The notes under the pieces were generated by a model, which made no database searches, was not told the DNA's origin, and worked only from the letters and a program-made list of their open reading frames with translations. From Winogradskya humida (lineage in GTDB: Bacteria > Actinomycetota > Actinomycetes > Mycobacteriales > Micromonosporaceae): a stretch of 64,000 bases of DNA. Position numbers and translations under genes: made by a program. Positions 1-7,713 of this stretch are shown here, in pieces. The stretch is from NCBI RefSeq assembly GCF_016862215.1, contig NZ_BOMN01000086.1, positions 62,001 through 126,000 of the forward strand, read 5' to 3'. The stretch's first letter is position 1. Every line of letters begins with the position of its first letter.

Positions 1-557
1 GGGTGGGTGATCTCCCCGCGCAGCAATGCCACCAGCCGGGCCCAGCTGCGCAGTGGCCCCCGGGACATGTCGATGACCGGAGGCAGGCCGAGCGGGCCGT
101 GCACCCGGTGACCGAGCATGGTGGCGAGCTCCGCCTCCAGGGCCGAGCGTTCGATCTTGACGTCCAGCTCGACGGAGTCCCTCTCGTGCAGCACGTAGAC
201 CGGGCCGCCCGGTCCGAACACGGCCGCCCGGCCCGGGAGGATCACCGCCTTGTGGCCCGCGTGGTGCGCATACAACTTTCCGGAGGTCGGGATGCTCAGG
301 TGGTACGCGTCCAGCTCCGAGGCGATCGTCGTGATCGTGGTGCCCCCGTAGCCCAGCTGGCCGACGGTCAGCGGTCCGAGTTGGATCACATCCGCCCGGA
401 ACGAGAAGCCTTCCGCCCCCTCCGGCACCCCCACCGCTACCGGGTAATAGAACCGGTTTAGCAAGAATCGTGTTTCGTCGATATCAACACTGTTGACACT
501 TGCTGAGGCGGGAGCCTCCACAGGCGATGTGACCGTCCTGAAGTGAACGTCATTCAT
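1..557 (-). CDS. AraC-family transcriptional regulator, N-terminal part (cut by window edge)
   Basis: Reading leftwards from an ATG at 557 gives 185 codons without a stop before the window ends. The visible part looks like the cupin-type ligand-binding half of AraC-family regulators (AraC_binding_2-like): strands around residues 45-125 with the stretch TSGKLYAHHAGHKAVILPG, then a segment before the missing C-terminal helix-turn-helix. The DNA-binding half lies outside the window, so the family call rests on the N-terminal pattern alone. No ligand or target can be inferred. The overlapping open frame on the plus strand here is a shadow. Confidence 0.6.
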   Translation of the reverse strand, partial: MNDVHFRTVTSPVEAPASASVNSVDIDETRFLLNRFYYPVAVGVPEGAEGFSFRADVIQLGPLTVGQLGYGGTTITTIASELDAYHLSIPTSGKLYAHHAGHKAVILPGRAAVFGPGGPVYVLHERDSVELDVKIERSALEAELATMLGHRVHGPLGLPPVIDMSRGPLRSWARLVALLRGEITH

Positions 558-859
558 CTCGTATGGCACTCCTACGCATACGCTGAGTATTCGTAAGGTG
601 TACCCGATCGTCAATGTTCGTGCCACCGGGTGACCGTTCCAGCACATTCCGGCTCGATGAACTACTCTGGCGTTCCGCGCCTACCTGGCGTAACTTGCAG
701 ACCAGCGGATTGTTGTTGAGCCGCAATGTCGGCCGGTGCCTTGGTGAGGCACCGGGCTGTCCCCCATTTGCCGGCAATCCGGCTGAGTTCCGGGGTGCAG
801 CAGACTCCGCAGGAGGTTCGGCGTCGCCCGCACGACGCCAGGACAGGAAGAGGGCAGCC
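558..859. other. Intergenic gap, divergent promoter region
   Basis: About 300 bp between the leftward AraC-type gene and the rightward STAS gene. It is less GC-rich than its surroundings near 570-640, as expected for promoters of both genes. A continuous plus-strand frame runs through it into the STAS gene, but it lacks recognisable protein similarity and a good ribosome-binding site. I see no repeat or RNA gene. Confidence 0.4.
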
Positions 860-1216
860 GTGTATCTGCCGATCACCACTCGTCAGTTGGCCGATGGCAC
901 CATTGAGATCGCGCCCAGTGGCGAGATCGACCTCGACAACGCCCACGTCATGCGAGACGCCGTCAACGACGTCCTGACCTCGCAGACGCCGGGCCGGATA
1001 GACCTCGACCTGCAACGCGTCATGCTGATCGACAGCATCGGCATCGGTATTCTCGTCGCCTGCTTCCACACGGCGGCGGCGTCCGGTGTCAAGCTGGTGG
1101 TCAGCCATCCGAGTCCGACCGTCTACCGCCAGCTCTGGATCTCGGGCCTCGTCGGCCTGCTGGGCTGTGCGGAACCCCCGTCACCGCGTACTTCTGTCGG
1201 TCTGCGCCCGAGCTGA
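860..1216 (+). CDS. STAS-domain protein, anti-sigma factor antagonist-like
   Basis: The 118-aa product has the compact SpoIIAA/STAS fold pattern: a first strand followed by SGEIDLDNA, and the loop MLIDSIGIGILVA, where the serine of the D-S-x-G motif is the residue normally phosphorylated by a GHKL anti-sigma kinase. Such proteins release sigma factors in partner-switching cascades. I start it at GTG 860 because GGAAGAGGG lies just upstream and the STAS domain begins at once; an in-frame ATG at 614 would add 82 residues of no recognisable character. The cognate kinase is not next to it, so the pathway is unknown. Confidence 0.75.
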   Translation: MYLPITTRQLADGTIEIAPSGEIDLDNAHVMRDAVNDVLTSQTPGRIDLDLQRVMLIDSIGIGILVACFHTAAASGVKLVVSHPSPTVYRQLWISGLVGLLGCAEPPSPRTSVGLRPS

Positions 1217-1299
1217 CCCACCCCACTCGTCTTCCCTGTTGCCGCAGGGGAGGCGGGTGAAACCCCGTTGCCGCGGGGAGCGGGTGTCCGTCCGCGAGA

Positions 1300-1644
1300 A
1301 TGCAGCACATGACAGTGCTCCGGTCCGTCGCGTTGTTCCTGCTGGCCGCGCTTGCTGAGATCGGCGGTGCGTGGCTGGTCTGGCAGGGCGTCCGGGAGCA
1401 TCGAGGGCTGGTGTTCGCCGGTGCCGGGGTGGTCGCGCTCGGGGCGTACGGGTTCGTGGCGACGCTGCAGCCCGACGCGAACTTCGGCCGCATCCTGGCC
1501 GCGTACGGCGGCGTCTTCGTGGCGGGTTCACTCGTCTGGGGGATGCTCGTCGACGGGTTCCGGCCCGACCGCTGGGACCTGATCGGGGCGGCCCTGTGCC
1601 TCGCCGGGGTCGGCGTCATCATGTACGCCCCGCGCGGAGCCTGA
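1300..1644 (+). CDS. YnfA/UPF0060-family small membrane protein
   Basis: The 114-aa protein matches the YnfA family (usual length about 108) along its whole length: four hydrophobic segments, AALAEIGGAWLVW in the first helix, the LQPDANFGRILAAYGGVFV core and the C-terminal DGFRPDRWDLIGAALCLAGV helix. The family is related to small-multidrug-resistance transporters, but its physiological substrate is not established. ATG 1309 is an alternative start three codons in. A strong terminator follows the stop directly, so it is probably transcribed alone. Confidence 0.85.
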   Translation: MQHMTVLRSVALFLLAALAEIGGAWLVWQGVREHRGLVFAGAGVVALGAYGFVATLQPDANFGRILAAYGGVFVAGSLVWGMLVDGFRPDRWDLIGAALCLAGVGVIMYAPRGA

Positions 1645-1646
1645 GG

Positions 1647-1674
1647 AAAAGGCCCGGGTCGCCCCGGGCCTTTT
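1647..1674 (+). terminator. Rho-independent terminator after the YnfA-like gene
   Basis: A perfect 12-bp stem (AAAAGGCCCGGG pairing with CCCGGGCCTTTT) around a 4-nt loop ends in a T run. The A-rich 5' arm makes it usable from both sides, which suits the converging MFS gene whose stop is at 1693. Confidence 0.85.
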
Positions 1675-1692
1675 CTCCATATTGTGTAGAAA

Positions 1693-3300
1693 TCAGTGCA
1701 GCGGAAGCCCGGCTTCTTCCTGGGCCCGGCGCTCGTCACCACTCATCGTGTGCAGCGGCTTCTCCTTGACGAAGACCACCGCCACGAAGGCGAGGGCGGC
1801 GATCGGTGCGGCCACCAGGAACAGCTCCGAGGTCGCCTGGGCGTAGATGTTCGCCACGATCGCGCGGGCCTGCTCCGGCAATGTGGTCAGATCGGGCACC
1901 GCTGCCGTCCCGCCGGTCGCTGCCTGCGGGAACTTCTCGGCGAACAGCGACGTCACCTTGCCGGCCAGCACCGCGCCCAGGGCGCTGACCCCGATCGCGC
2001 CACCCATGCTGCGGAAGAACGTCAGCGTGGAGGTGGCCGCGCCCAGCTCGTTCGCCGGGACGTCGTTCTGCGCCGCGAGCACGAGGTTCTGCATCAGCAT
2101 GCCGACGCCGGCCCCGAGCACGAACATCCAGATCGACAGCATCAGTACGCTCGTGTGCTCGTCGATCGTGCTGAGCAGCAGCATCCCGGCCGTCATCACG
2201 ATCGCGCCGGCGACCAGGTAGCGCTTCCACCTGCCGTACTTGGTGATCAGCTGACCCGCGACCGTCGACGAGACCAGCAGACCGAAGATCATCGGCAGGC
2301 TCATCAGGCCGGCCACCGTCGGCGACTTCCCGAGCGACACCTGGAAGTACTGCGACAGGAAGACCGTGCCACCGAACATGGCCACACCGACCAGCACGCT
2401 GGCGATCACGGTCAGGGAGACCGTGCGGTTGCGGAAGATGCTGAGCGGGATGATCGGCTCGGTCGCCTTCGACTCCGCCCAGACGGCTAGCGCGAGCAGC
2501 ACCACGCCCGCCGCCACGAAGATCGCCGAGGTGCCGGACACCCAGTCGTACTTGTCGCCGGCGAGCGTCGACCAGATCAGCAGCGTGCTGACCCCGGCCG
2601 TGATCAGGAAAGCGCCCAGCCAGTCGATGCTCAACTTGCGGCGCACGGTCGGGAGGTTGAGCGTGCGCTGCAGCAGCAGGATCGCGGCGACGGAGAACGG
2701 CACCCCGATGAAGAAGCACCAGCGCCAGCCCAGCCAGCTGGTGTCGACGAGCAGCCCGCCGATCAACGGCCCGGCGATCGTGGCGACACCGAAGACCGCA
2801 CCGAACATGCCGGAGTAACGGCCCAGCTCACGCGGCGGGATCATCGCCGCCATGACGATCGTGGCGAGCGCCGTCATGCCGCCCGCGCCGACGCCCTGCA
2901 CCACGCGGCTGACGATGAGCAGCTCCACGTTCGGCGCGAAGCCGGCGATCAGCGAACCCGCCACGAACAACCCGAGCGAGAGCTGGATGAGCAGCTTCTT
3001 GCTGTAGAGGTCGGCCATCTTGCCCCACAGCGGCACGGTCGCCGTCATGGCCAGCAGCTCGGTGGTGACGATCCAGGTGTAGACGGACTGCGAGCCGCCC
3101 AGGTCGGCGATGATCCGGGGCAGCGCGTTGGACACCACCGTCGAGGCCAGGATGGTCACGAACATGCCCATCATCAGGCCGGACAGGGCCTGGATGACCT
3201 CGCGGTGCGTCATCCGGCCGGCGGTCTCGGCGCTGCTCACCGTTTCCGCGGGGACCGCTGCTTCCGCCTCCGCTTGCACGCCTTGCGTGTCAGAGCTCAT
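1693..3300 (-). CDS. MFS drug:H+ antiporter, DHA2 (EmrB/QacA) family
   Basis: The 535-aa product has about 14 hydrophobic segments, as expected for the DHA2 branch of the major facilitator superfamily. The start of TM1 contains the typical SGLMMGMFVTILASTVVSNA, the loop 2-3 region reads LWGKMADLYSKKLLIQ (motif A), and motif C-like glycine-rich stretches follow in TM5 (FGVATIAGPLIGGLLVD). I start it at ATG 3300 because AGAGAAG sits just before it; this start lies inside the last codons of the upstream TetR gene, so the two are translationally coupled. It probably exports a toxic compound sensed by that repressor. Confidence 0.9.
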   Translation of the reverse strand: MSSDTQGVQAEAEAAVPAETVSSAETAGRMTHREVIQALSGLMMGMFVTILASTVVSNALPRIIADLGGSQSVYTWIVTTELLAMTATVPLWGKMADLYSKKLLIQLSLGLFVAGSLIAGFAPNVELLIVSRVVQGVGAGGMTALATIVMAAMIPPRELGRYSGMFGAVFGVATIAGPLIGGLLVDTSWLGWRWCFFIGVPFSVAAILLLQRTLNLPTVRRKLSIDWLGAFLITAGVSTLLIWSTLAGDKYDWVSGTSAIFVAAGVVLLALAVWAESKATEPIIPLSIFRNRTVSLTVIASVLVGVAMFGGTVFLSQYFQVSLGKSPTVAGLMSLPMIFGLLVSSTVAGQLITKYGRWKRYLVAGAIVMTAGMLLLSTIDEHTSVLMLSIWMFVLGAGVGMLMQNLVLAAQNDVPANELGAATSTLTFFRSMGGAIGVSALGAVLAGKVTSLFAEKFPQAATGGTAAVPDLTTLPEQARAIVANIYAQATSELFLVAAPIAALAFVAVVFVKEKPLHTMSGDERRAQEEAGLPLH

Positions 3301-3970
3301 TTCTTCTCTCATTGATCGGATCTGCCGGATCTTGCTCGTCACGGGGACTCTGTCCGCCCGGGGATCCCTGTTCGCCCCGGGGATCTGCCAGGCCGGTTGC
3401 CAGGTAGCTGAATGCCTCGTCAACCAGGTCGGTCAGGGGTCGCCGGGCGCTCGGCCAGCGCATCATCGCGGTGCGCACCGCTCCGCCGGCCGCAGCCGCG
3501 AAGACTGCCGGATAGGGGTGGGCCTGAGGCAGGCCCAGACGCTTGGCCACGACTCGGACCAGCTGATTCTCGGCGGCGCTGCTGCGGGCGATCAGGCTCA
3601 GGATCAGCGACGGATTGGCCTCCATCACCCGCATGCGCAGGAACCAGACGTCCCGGTCATCCTGCATGGCGGTCAGGCCCGGCGCCATCGCATTTAAAAA
3701 GGCCTCGACGACGGGTACGCCGGGAGCCGCCGACAGGAGCCGCTCCCCGGTGCCGTCGTCCTCGACGAACAGGTCGCCGGTGATCGCCTCGTCCTTGCTG
3801 GCGAAGTAGTTGAAGAACGTGCGCGGCGACACGTCTGCGGCGTCGGCGATGTCCTCGACGGTGACGTGGTCGAGCCCGCGCTCGTCGACCAGCCGCAGCG
3901 CAGCCTCGATCAGCGCCTGACGCGTCTGCTGTTTCTTGCGGTCGCGCCGTCCGGTCTTCACGTCGTCCAC
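3290..3970 (-). CDS. TetR-family repressor of the adjacent MFS pump
   Basis: The N-terminal helix-turn-helix is clear: TRQALIEAALRLVDERGLDHVTVEDIADAADVSPRTFFNYFASKDE has the TetR spacing, and an effector-binding helical domain follows. The open frame extends upstream to TTG 4006, but that codon sits inside a palindrome that looks like the operator. I therefore prefer GTG 3970 (or 3961), giving about 226 aa. Its last 11 bp overlap the MFS gene, a standard repressor-pump operon. Ligand unknown. Confidence 0.85.
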   Translation of the reverse strand: MDDVKTGRRDRKKQQTRQALIEAALRLVDERGLDHVTVEDIADAADVSPRTFFNYFASKDEAITGDLFVEDDGTGERLLSAAPGVPVVEAFLNAMAPGLTAMQDDRDVWFLRMRVMEANPSLILSLIARSSAAENQLVRVVAKRLGLPQAHPYPAVFAAAAGGAVRTAMMRWPSARRPLTDLVDEAFSYLATGLADPRGEQGSPGGQSPRDEQDPADPINERRNEL

Positions 3971-3989
3971 CGGGTCACCGTACGGTCGA

Positions 3990-4025
3990 ACTTGCAGTCG
4001 CTGCAAACTTTTATCGACTGCAAGT
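3990..4025. promoter_or_regulatory. Probable TetR operator: nested inverted repeats
   Basis: ACTTGCAGTCG at 3990-4000 is repeated as its exact reverse complement CGACTGCAAGT at 4015-4025. The left copy also forms a tight palindrome, TTGCAG-N3-CTGCAA (3992-4006). Three half-sites immediately upstream of the tetR-MFS pair are the expected place and shape for an autoregulatory operator. Binding itself is inferred. Confidence 0.65.
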
Positions 4026-4166
4026 GGCGTACGCCATTCCGCCTACCGGGTGAAGGGAGTTGGACGCGCTCCGTAATGCGCGGCACCCTGGCCGCATGAC
4101 GAAGCGCGGCGTGGTCATCTCCGCGACGGCCCCGAAGGCCGTACGTCCGGAATCGATTACGGTTGA

Positions 4167-4616
4167 ATGATCATGCGGCGGCATTTCATCGGCACAACCC
4201 TCACCGTGTACGCACTGAGCGTCATCGCCGTAACCATCTTCCCCATCCACCCGCACCCGGCGTCCTACTGGGCGGGCGACCCGTTCAGCGACATGCTCCG
4301 CTGGATCCCCGGCGACGTGGACGGCCCCAGCTTCACCCTGAACGTCATCATGTTCATCCCGTTCGGCATCCTGCTGCCCCTGCTCTGGCGCGGATCCGAC
4401 GGCTACCTGCCGATGCTGCTCCGCTCCGGGCTGGCCAGCGCGACGATCGAACTCGCGCAGCTGGTCCTCGGCCTGACGGTGGGCAGCCGGCGAACGGTGG
4501 ACATCAACGACCTGATCGCCAACACGGCCGGCGCCCTGATCGGCCTGCTCATCCTGCACCTGGCGATCCCCGACCCCGACCACCGCGCCCGGGCCACTTC
4601 CTCCGGCCGGCCTTAG
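4167..4616 (+). CDS. VanZ-family membrane protein
   Basis: This 149-aa protein has the VanZ-like pattern: an N-terminal membrane helix, then TLNVIMFIPFGILLPLL, a helix with SATIELAQLVLG, and the family signature RTVDINDLIANTAGALIGLL followed by a last helix. The founding VanZ confers low-level teicoplanin resistance in enterococci; most actinobacterial relatives have no proven role. ATG 4167 or 4173 may be the start. It is separated from the leftward TetR gene by about 150 bp that must hold promoters for both. Confidence 0.85.
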   Translation: MIMRRHFIGTTLTVYALSVIAVTIFPIHPHPASYWAGDPFSDMLRWIPGDVDGPSFTLNVIMFIPFGILLPLLWRGSDGYLPMLLRSGLASATIELAQLVLGLTVGSRRTVDINDLIANTAGALIGLLILHLAIPDPDHRARATSSGRP

Positions 4617-4723
4617 CCGCTGCCTTAGCCGCCGCCTTGTCGGGGGCGGGCCTTGGTCCCGACCGGCCTGTTTTAGTCCCGACCGGCCGGCCCCGGTTGC
4701 GGCCGACCGGACAATTCGGACAG

Positions 4724-6538
4724 TTACACCAGCAGGTCAGGCTCTACATGGTGAATCTTGATCGGCATCCCGTCCGGCGTCTCCACATGCAGCCGAACCC
4801 CGACCTCGGGATCGTCAGCCACCTCCACGATGGTGATGTCCCGCTCCCGCAACATCTGTTCAAGTCGATCCAAGGGCATCGTCGCGGAGAAGTTCAACTC
4901 CACGGTGCTCTCCCCCCGAGAGGGATCAGGCGGCCGCACAACAAGCCCGATCTGGGCATTCCCGACCTGCATGAGCACCCACTCCCCATCCCGGTCACCA
5001 TGGATGAGCTCGCCGCCCATAGCCTCATAAAAATTCACAGCAGCCGGCATGTCCGCCACATGCACCATCGGCTGCAACTTCAACCCAGGAAACGGCGCCC
5101 GAGGCGCCGGCCGCACAGGAACCTTCGCCACCCCCCGCTGATTCCGAGGCCGAGGCCCCCCAGCCTTGGCCCGGCCCTCCCCAGCCCTGTTCCCACCCCG
5201 CCCCACCCCCTGCTCAACCCGCCGCTCCCCACCCTGCTCCGGCGCCCGCCCTTGAGCCCGCTGTGGGTCCTGCCCTTGCGCCCGCTCTGCACCCTGCCCT
5301 TGCGCGCGCTCTCCGGTCTGCCTCTGCGTCCGCTGTGCGTCCTGCCCCTGCGTCCGCTCTCCGTCCTGAGCCCGCGCCCGCTCCGCGCCCTGCCCCTGCG
5401 CCCGCAACCCGCCCGGATTCTGCGCCGCGGGCCGCGCCGGCGACTGCGCACCCCCAGCCCGCTGCGGCGCCTGCTCCACGGCCTGATCCGGAGCGGAAGC
5501 CCGCCCTCTAACCGTCACACCATCACCCGCACCCGTCATCGTCATCCCCTCACCCATGTGGCCCCGTCCGGCATCCCCCCTGATCAGACGATCCCGACCC
5601 GGCTCCTCCTGCTCCACCAGCTGCTCCATCGCCTGCTCCCGGCCCCTCTGCTCCTGGCCCGCCGGCCCACGGATCGCCTGCCCCTGGCCAACCTGCTGCC
5701 GAACCCTCTGCTCCGGGCCAATCTGCTCCGGGCCAACCCGTTCCGGGCCAATCTGCTCCGGGCCAACCTGCCCCGGGCCAACCCGTTCCGGGCCAACCGG
5801 CTGCCGGCCAACCTGCCGCAGGTCCGTCTGGCCCTGGTTTGCGTGCTCTCGGCTGGCTGGGCCCTGGCTTGCGTGCTCTCGGCCGGTTGGTCCCTGGCTT
5901 GCTGATCCCTGGTCCATCTGTTCACCGGCTACCGGCATGCCGGCATCCCTTGCGTCGCCTTCCCGGGTTGAGCGCTCGTGTTCAGCTCGGCCCACTGCGG
6001 CCATATCCGCTGCGGCTTGCCCTTGAGAGGCGGCCTGCCCCTGGAAACCACGGCCCGGGATGCTCTGGCCTGACGCGCTCTGGCTCTGCGCGTCTTGGAC
6101 TTGGGGACCTTGGCCTTGGGCGGACACCCGGCCCTGAACGGTCTGGTCATGAACGGCTCGACCCGACCCTGTCTGACGTTGGCCTGTCTGACGTTGGCCG
6201 GTCTGACCTGGCCGGATCTGACCTGGACCGGTCTGGCCTGGCCCGGTCTGACTCGGGCTGGTCTGACTCGGGCTGGTCTGACTCGGGCTGGTCTGGCCTG
6301 GACCGGTCTGGCCTGGACCGGTCTGGCTTGGACCGGTCTGGGTAGGGGCCGGCTCGGCGGGTGGGCCGGCGGACCGGGTGGGGGCCGGTTGGGCCAGGAA
6401 GGGTGGGGCGATCGGGCGGGGGTCGGAGGCGCTTCCGGTGACGGGGCGGCGCGGGCCCGGGGTGGGCGGCGCTGCGGGCTGCCGGCCCCGGGCGTTTGCC
6501 GCCTTGCCTCCGGTGTTCACCGGTCGTTCCTTGGCCAT
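4724..6538 (-). CDS. VOC/glyoxalase-domain protein with a ~480-residue pentapeptide-repeat disordered N-terminus
   Basis: The C-terminal ~120 residues (from about 485) form a VOC/glyoxalase-like domain: LKLQPMVHVADMPAAVNFYE at the start, a central VLMQVGNAQIGLVVR strand pair, and MPIKIHHVE at the end. The preceding ~480 residues are low-complexity Q/G/P/R/E sequence built from 5-residue units such as QTGPG, SQTSP, IGPE(Q/R) and AQGQ(G/D), which at DNA level are 15-bp repeats. No signal peptide or membrane helix is seen. ATG 6538 is preceded by AGGAG at good spacing. The metal ligands usual in glyoxalase I are not obvious, so it may bind rather than transform a small molecule. The length of the tail may vary between strains. 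Confidence 0.7.
   Translation of the reverse strand: MAKERPVNTGGKAANARGRQPAAPPTPGPRRPVTGSASDPRPIAPPFLAQPAPTRSAGPPAEPAPTQTGPSQTGPGQTGPGQTSPSQTSPSQTSPSQTGPGQTGPGQIRPGQTGQRQTGQRQTGSGRAVHDQTVQGRVSAQGQGPQVQDAQSQSASGQSIPGRGFQGQAASQGQAAADMAAVGRAEHERSTREGDARDAGMPVAGEQMDQGSASQGPTGREHASQGPASREHANQGQTDLRQVGRQPVGPERVGPGQVGPEQIGPERVGPEQIGPEQRVRQQVGQGQAIRGPAGQEQRGREQAMEQLVEQEEPGRDRLIRGDAGRGHMGEGMTMTGAGDGVTVRGRASAPDQAVEQAPQRAGGAQSPARPAAQNPGGLRAQGQGAERARAQDGERTQGQDAQRTQRQTGERAQGQGAERAQGQDPQRAQGRAPEQGGERRVEQGVGRGGNRAGEGRAKAGGPRPRNQRGVAKVPVRPAPRAPFPGLKLQPMVHVADMPAAVNFYEAMGGELIHGDRDGEWVLMQVGNAQIGLVVRPPDPSRGESTVELNFSATMPLDRLEQMLRERDITIVEVADDPEVGVRLHVETPDGMPIKIHHVEPDLLV
5708..5812. repeat. Tandem 15-bp repeats inside the VOC-protein gene (array 1)
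   Basis: Seven consecutive 15-bp units of the type CTGCTCCGGGCCAAT, with variants at positions 1-6 and 15. On the coding (minus) strand they give the pentapeptide (V/I)GPE(Q/R). The period is a multiple of three, so expansion keeps the frame. Confidence 0.85.
6200..6334. repeat. Tandem 15-bp repeats inside the VOC-protein gene (array 2)
   Basis: Nine 15-bp units with the frame GGTCTGxCTxGGxCx, including three identical copies of GGTCTGACTCGGGCT (6245-6289) and two of GGTCTGGCCTGGACC (6290-6319). The coding strand reads as QT(G/S)P(G/S) pentapeptides. Identical neighbouring copies suggest recent slippage. Confidence 0.9.
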
Positions 6539-6903
6539 GGGCGGACTCCTGTCGGGCAGCGGACGGCGCCGGCGAGCTCGCCGCCACCGGTTGGCTCAAC
6601 GATTCGCCTCCCGCATCGATGCAGCTCCCAGCGTGCCGACTTCGGTGGTCGGGGGAATCGGCACTTTCGCCTCGGGAGGGGCCCGGCTGACCGGTGTTCC
6701 CGGTCGCCGACCGGGCGAACGGCTCTCCGCCGAGGTTCCTGTCGGCACCTGCCGGATCCGCCGGGGTCACGGCCCGAACGTCCGCTTTCCGGCCCGCGAA
6801 CAGCCCGGATCCTCCAGGACGATCGCGATCCGGCGGACCTCGTAGGGACGCACCGGGCCGGGATGCACCGGGCCGCGATGCACCGGGCCGGGTGCTTGAT
6901 CGA
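6539..6903. other. Intergenic gap between two leftward genes
   Basis: About 365 bp. It must contain the promoter of the VOC-protein gene near 6540-6620 and, at its right end, three tandem 15-bp repeats (listed separately) just after the stop of the upstream operon. No open frame here has coding character I trust. Confidence 0.4.
6847..6891. repeat. Three tandem 15-bp intergenic repeats
   Basis: GAYGCACCGGGCCGS occurs three times back to back (6847-6861, 6862-6876, 6877-6891), followed by a partial copy. It lies between the stop at 6904 and the VOC gene, outside any gene I accept. The same 15-bp period as in the neighbouring gene is notable, although the unit sequence differs. Confidence 0.8.
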
Positions 6904-7179
6904 TCACGCCGGGATGTCTGCCTCCGATCTGTGGGCGGCGAGGATGCGGCGGGTGGTCAGGAGGCCGCCTATCGCGGGGAGGAGGGCGAGGAGGCGGGTG
7001 CGGGTGTCGGGGGACTCTCGCAGGGTTGTGCCGATGACGATCAGGTAGGCGCATCCGTGCAGTGGGCCGAGGAGGGTGGCGATCGCCGGCCAGTGGACGG
7101 TGGCCAGGTTGGTGAAGAGCAGGATGACCGAGGCCGGCTCGACAATCGCGGCGGTGCGGAGCCGCAGGGAAGGGGGCAT
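6904..7179 (-). CDS. Small integral membrane protein, DUF3817-like
   Basis: The 91-aa product has three predicted membrane helices: VEPASVILLFTNLATVHWPA, a second starting at LLGPLHGCAYLIVIG and a third at LLALLPAIGGLLTT. The motif GPLHGCAYL resembles the DUF3817 family of small membrane proteins. The ATG at 7179 lies 2 bp after the stop of the next gene upstream, so the two form an operon. Function unknown. Confidence 0.65.
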   Translation of the reverse strand: MPPSLRLRTAAIVEPASVILLFTNLATVHWPAIATLLGPLHGCAYLIVIGTTLRESPDTRTRLLALLPAIGGLLTTRRILAAHRSEADIPA

Positions 7180-7181
7180 GG

Positions 7182-7616
7182 TCAGGCTCCGGTTGTTGAG
7201 CCGGGGCGGACGATCATCAGGATGACGACGGCTGCCCAGATCAGGTTGAAGATGCCGGTGAGCATGCCGAGGCGGGCTGCGGTGGCGGGCAGTGGCGGGC
7301 CGGTCAGGGCGGCCGCCTGGCGGGGGAGGATTGCCAGGGCGAGGATCGCTGCCGCCGCGGCGGTCAGGGCCATGGAGATGATCAGCCAGATTTCGGTCAG
7401 TACGCCCAGGCTGCTCGCGGTGGCGAGGCCGAAGAGCGGGACCAGGATGCCGACGACCGCGTAGACCCGGCAGATCCGGTGGAGGGTACGCAGTGCCGGG
7501 GCCGTGTCGGGGGTGAGGCGGCGCAGGGTCGCGGGGAACATGCTGGCGGCGACGGCTACGGGGCCGATCGCGAGGATGGCTGCCAGGACGTGGAGGGAGA
7601 GGAGCACTTCTGTCAC
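7182..7616 (-). CDS. Predicted membrane protein, DUF2269-like
   Basis: This is a four-helix membrane protein of about 144 aa, beginning VTEVLLSLHVLAAILAIGPV, with a conserved-looking histidine in TM1, and ending with a GIFNLIWAAVVILMIV helix. The layout resembles the DUF2269 family. GTG 7616 puts the start directly before TM1; a TTG at 7676 would add 20 residues without membrane character. It is co-transcribed with the DUF3817-like gene and divergent from the GlxA-type regulator, which could control it. No biochemical role can be assigned. Confidence 0.6.
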   Translation of the reverse strand: MTEVLLSLHVLAAILAIGPVAVAASMFPATLRRLTPDTAPALRTLHRICRVYAVVGILVPLFGLATASSLGVLTEIWLIISMALTAAAAAILALAILPRQAAALTGPPLPATAARLGMLTGIFNLIWAAVVILMIVRPGSTTGA

Positions 7617-7713
7617 GTCTGTCGACCGTAGGGTCACGCCGGAACCGGGGACAGTGGCCGGAATGCCATAGGCCAACGGAGTTTAGCCAGGCGGCGGGAT
7701 AGGCTCCGGGACC

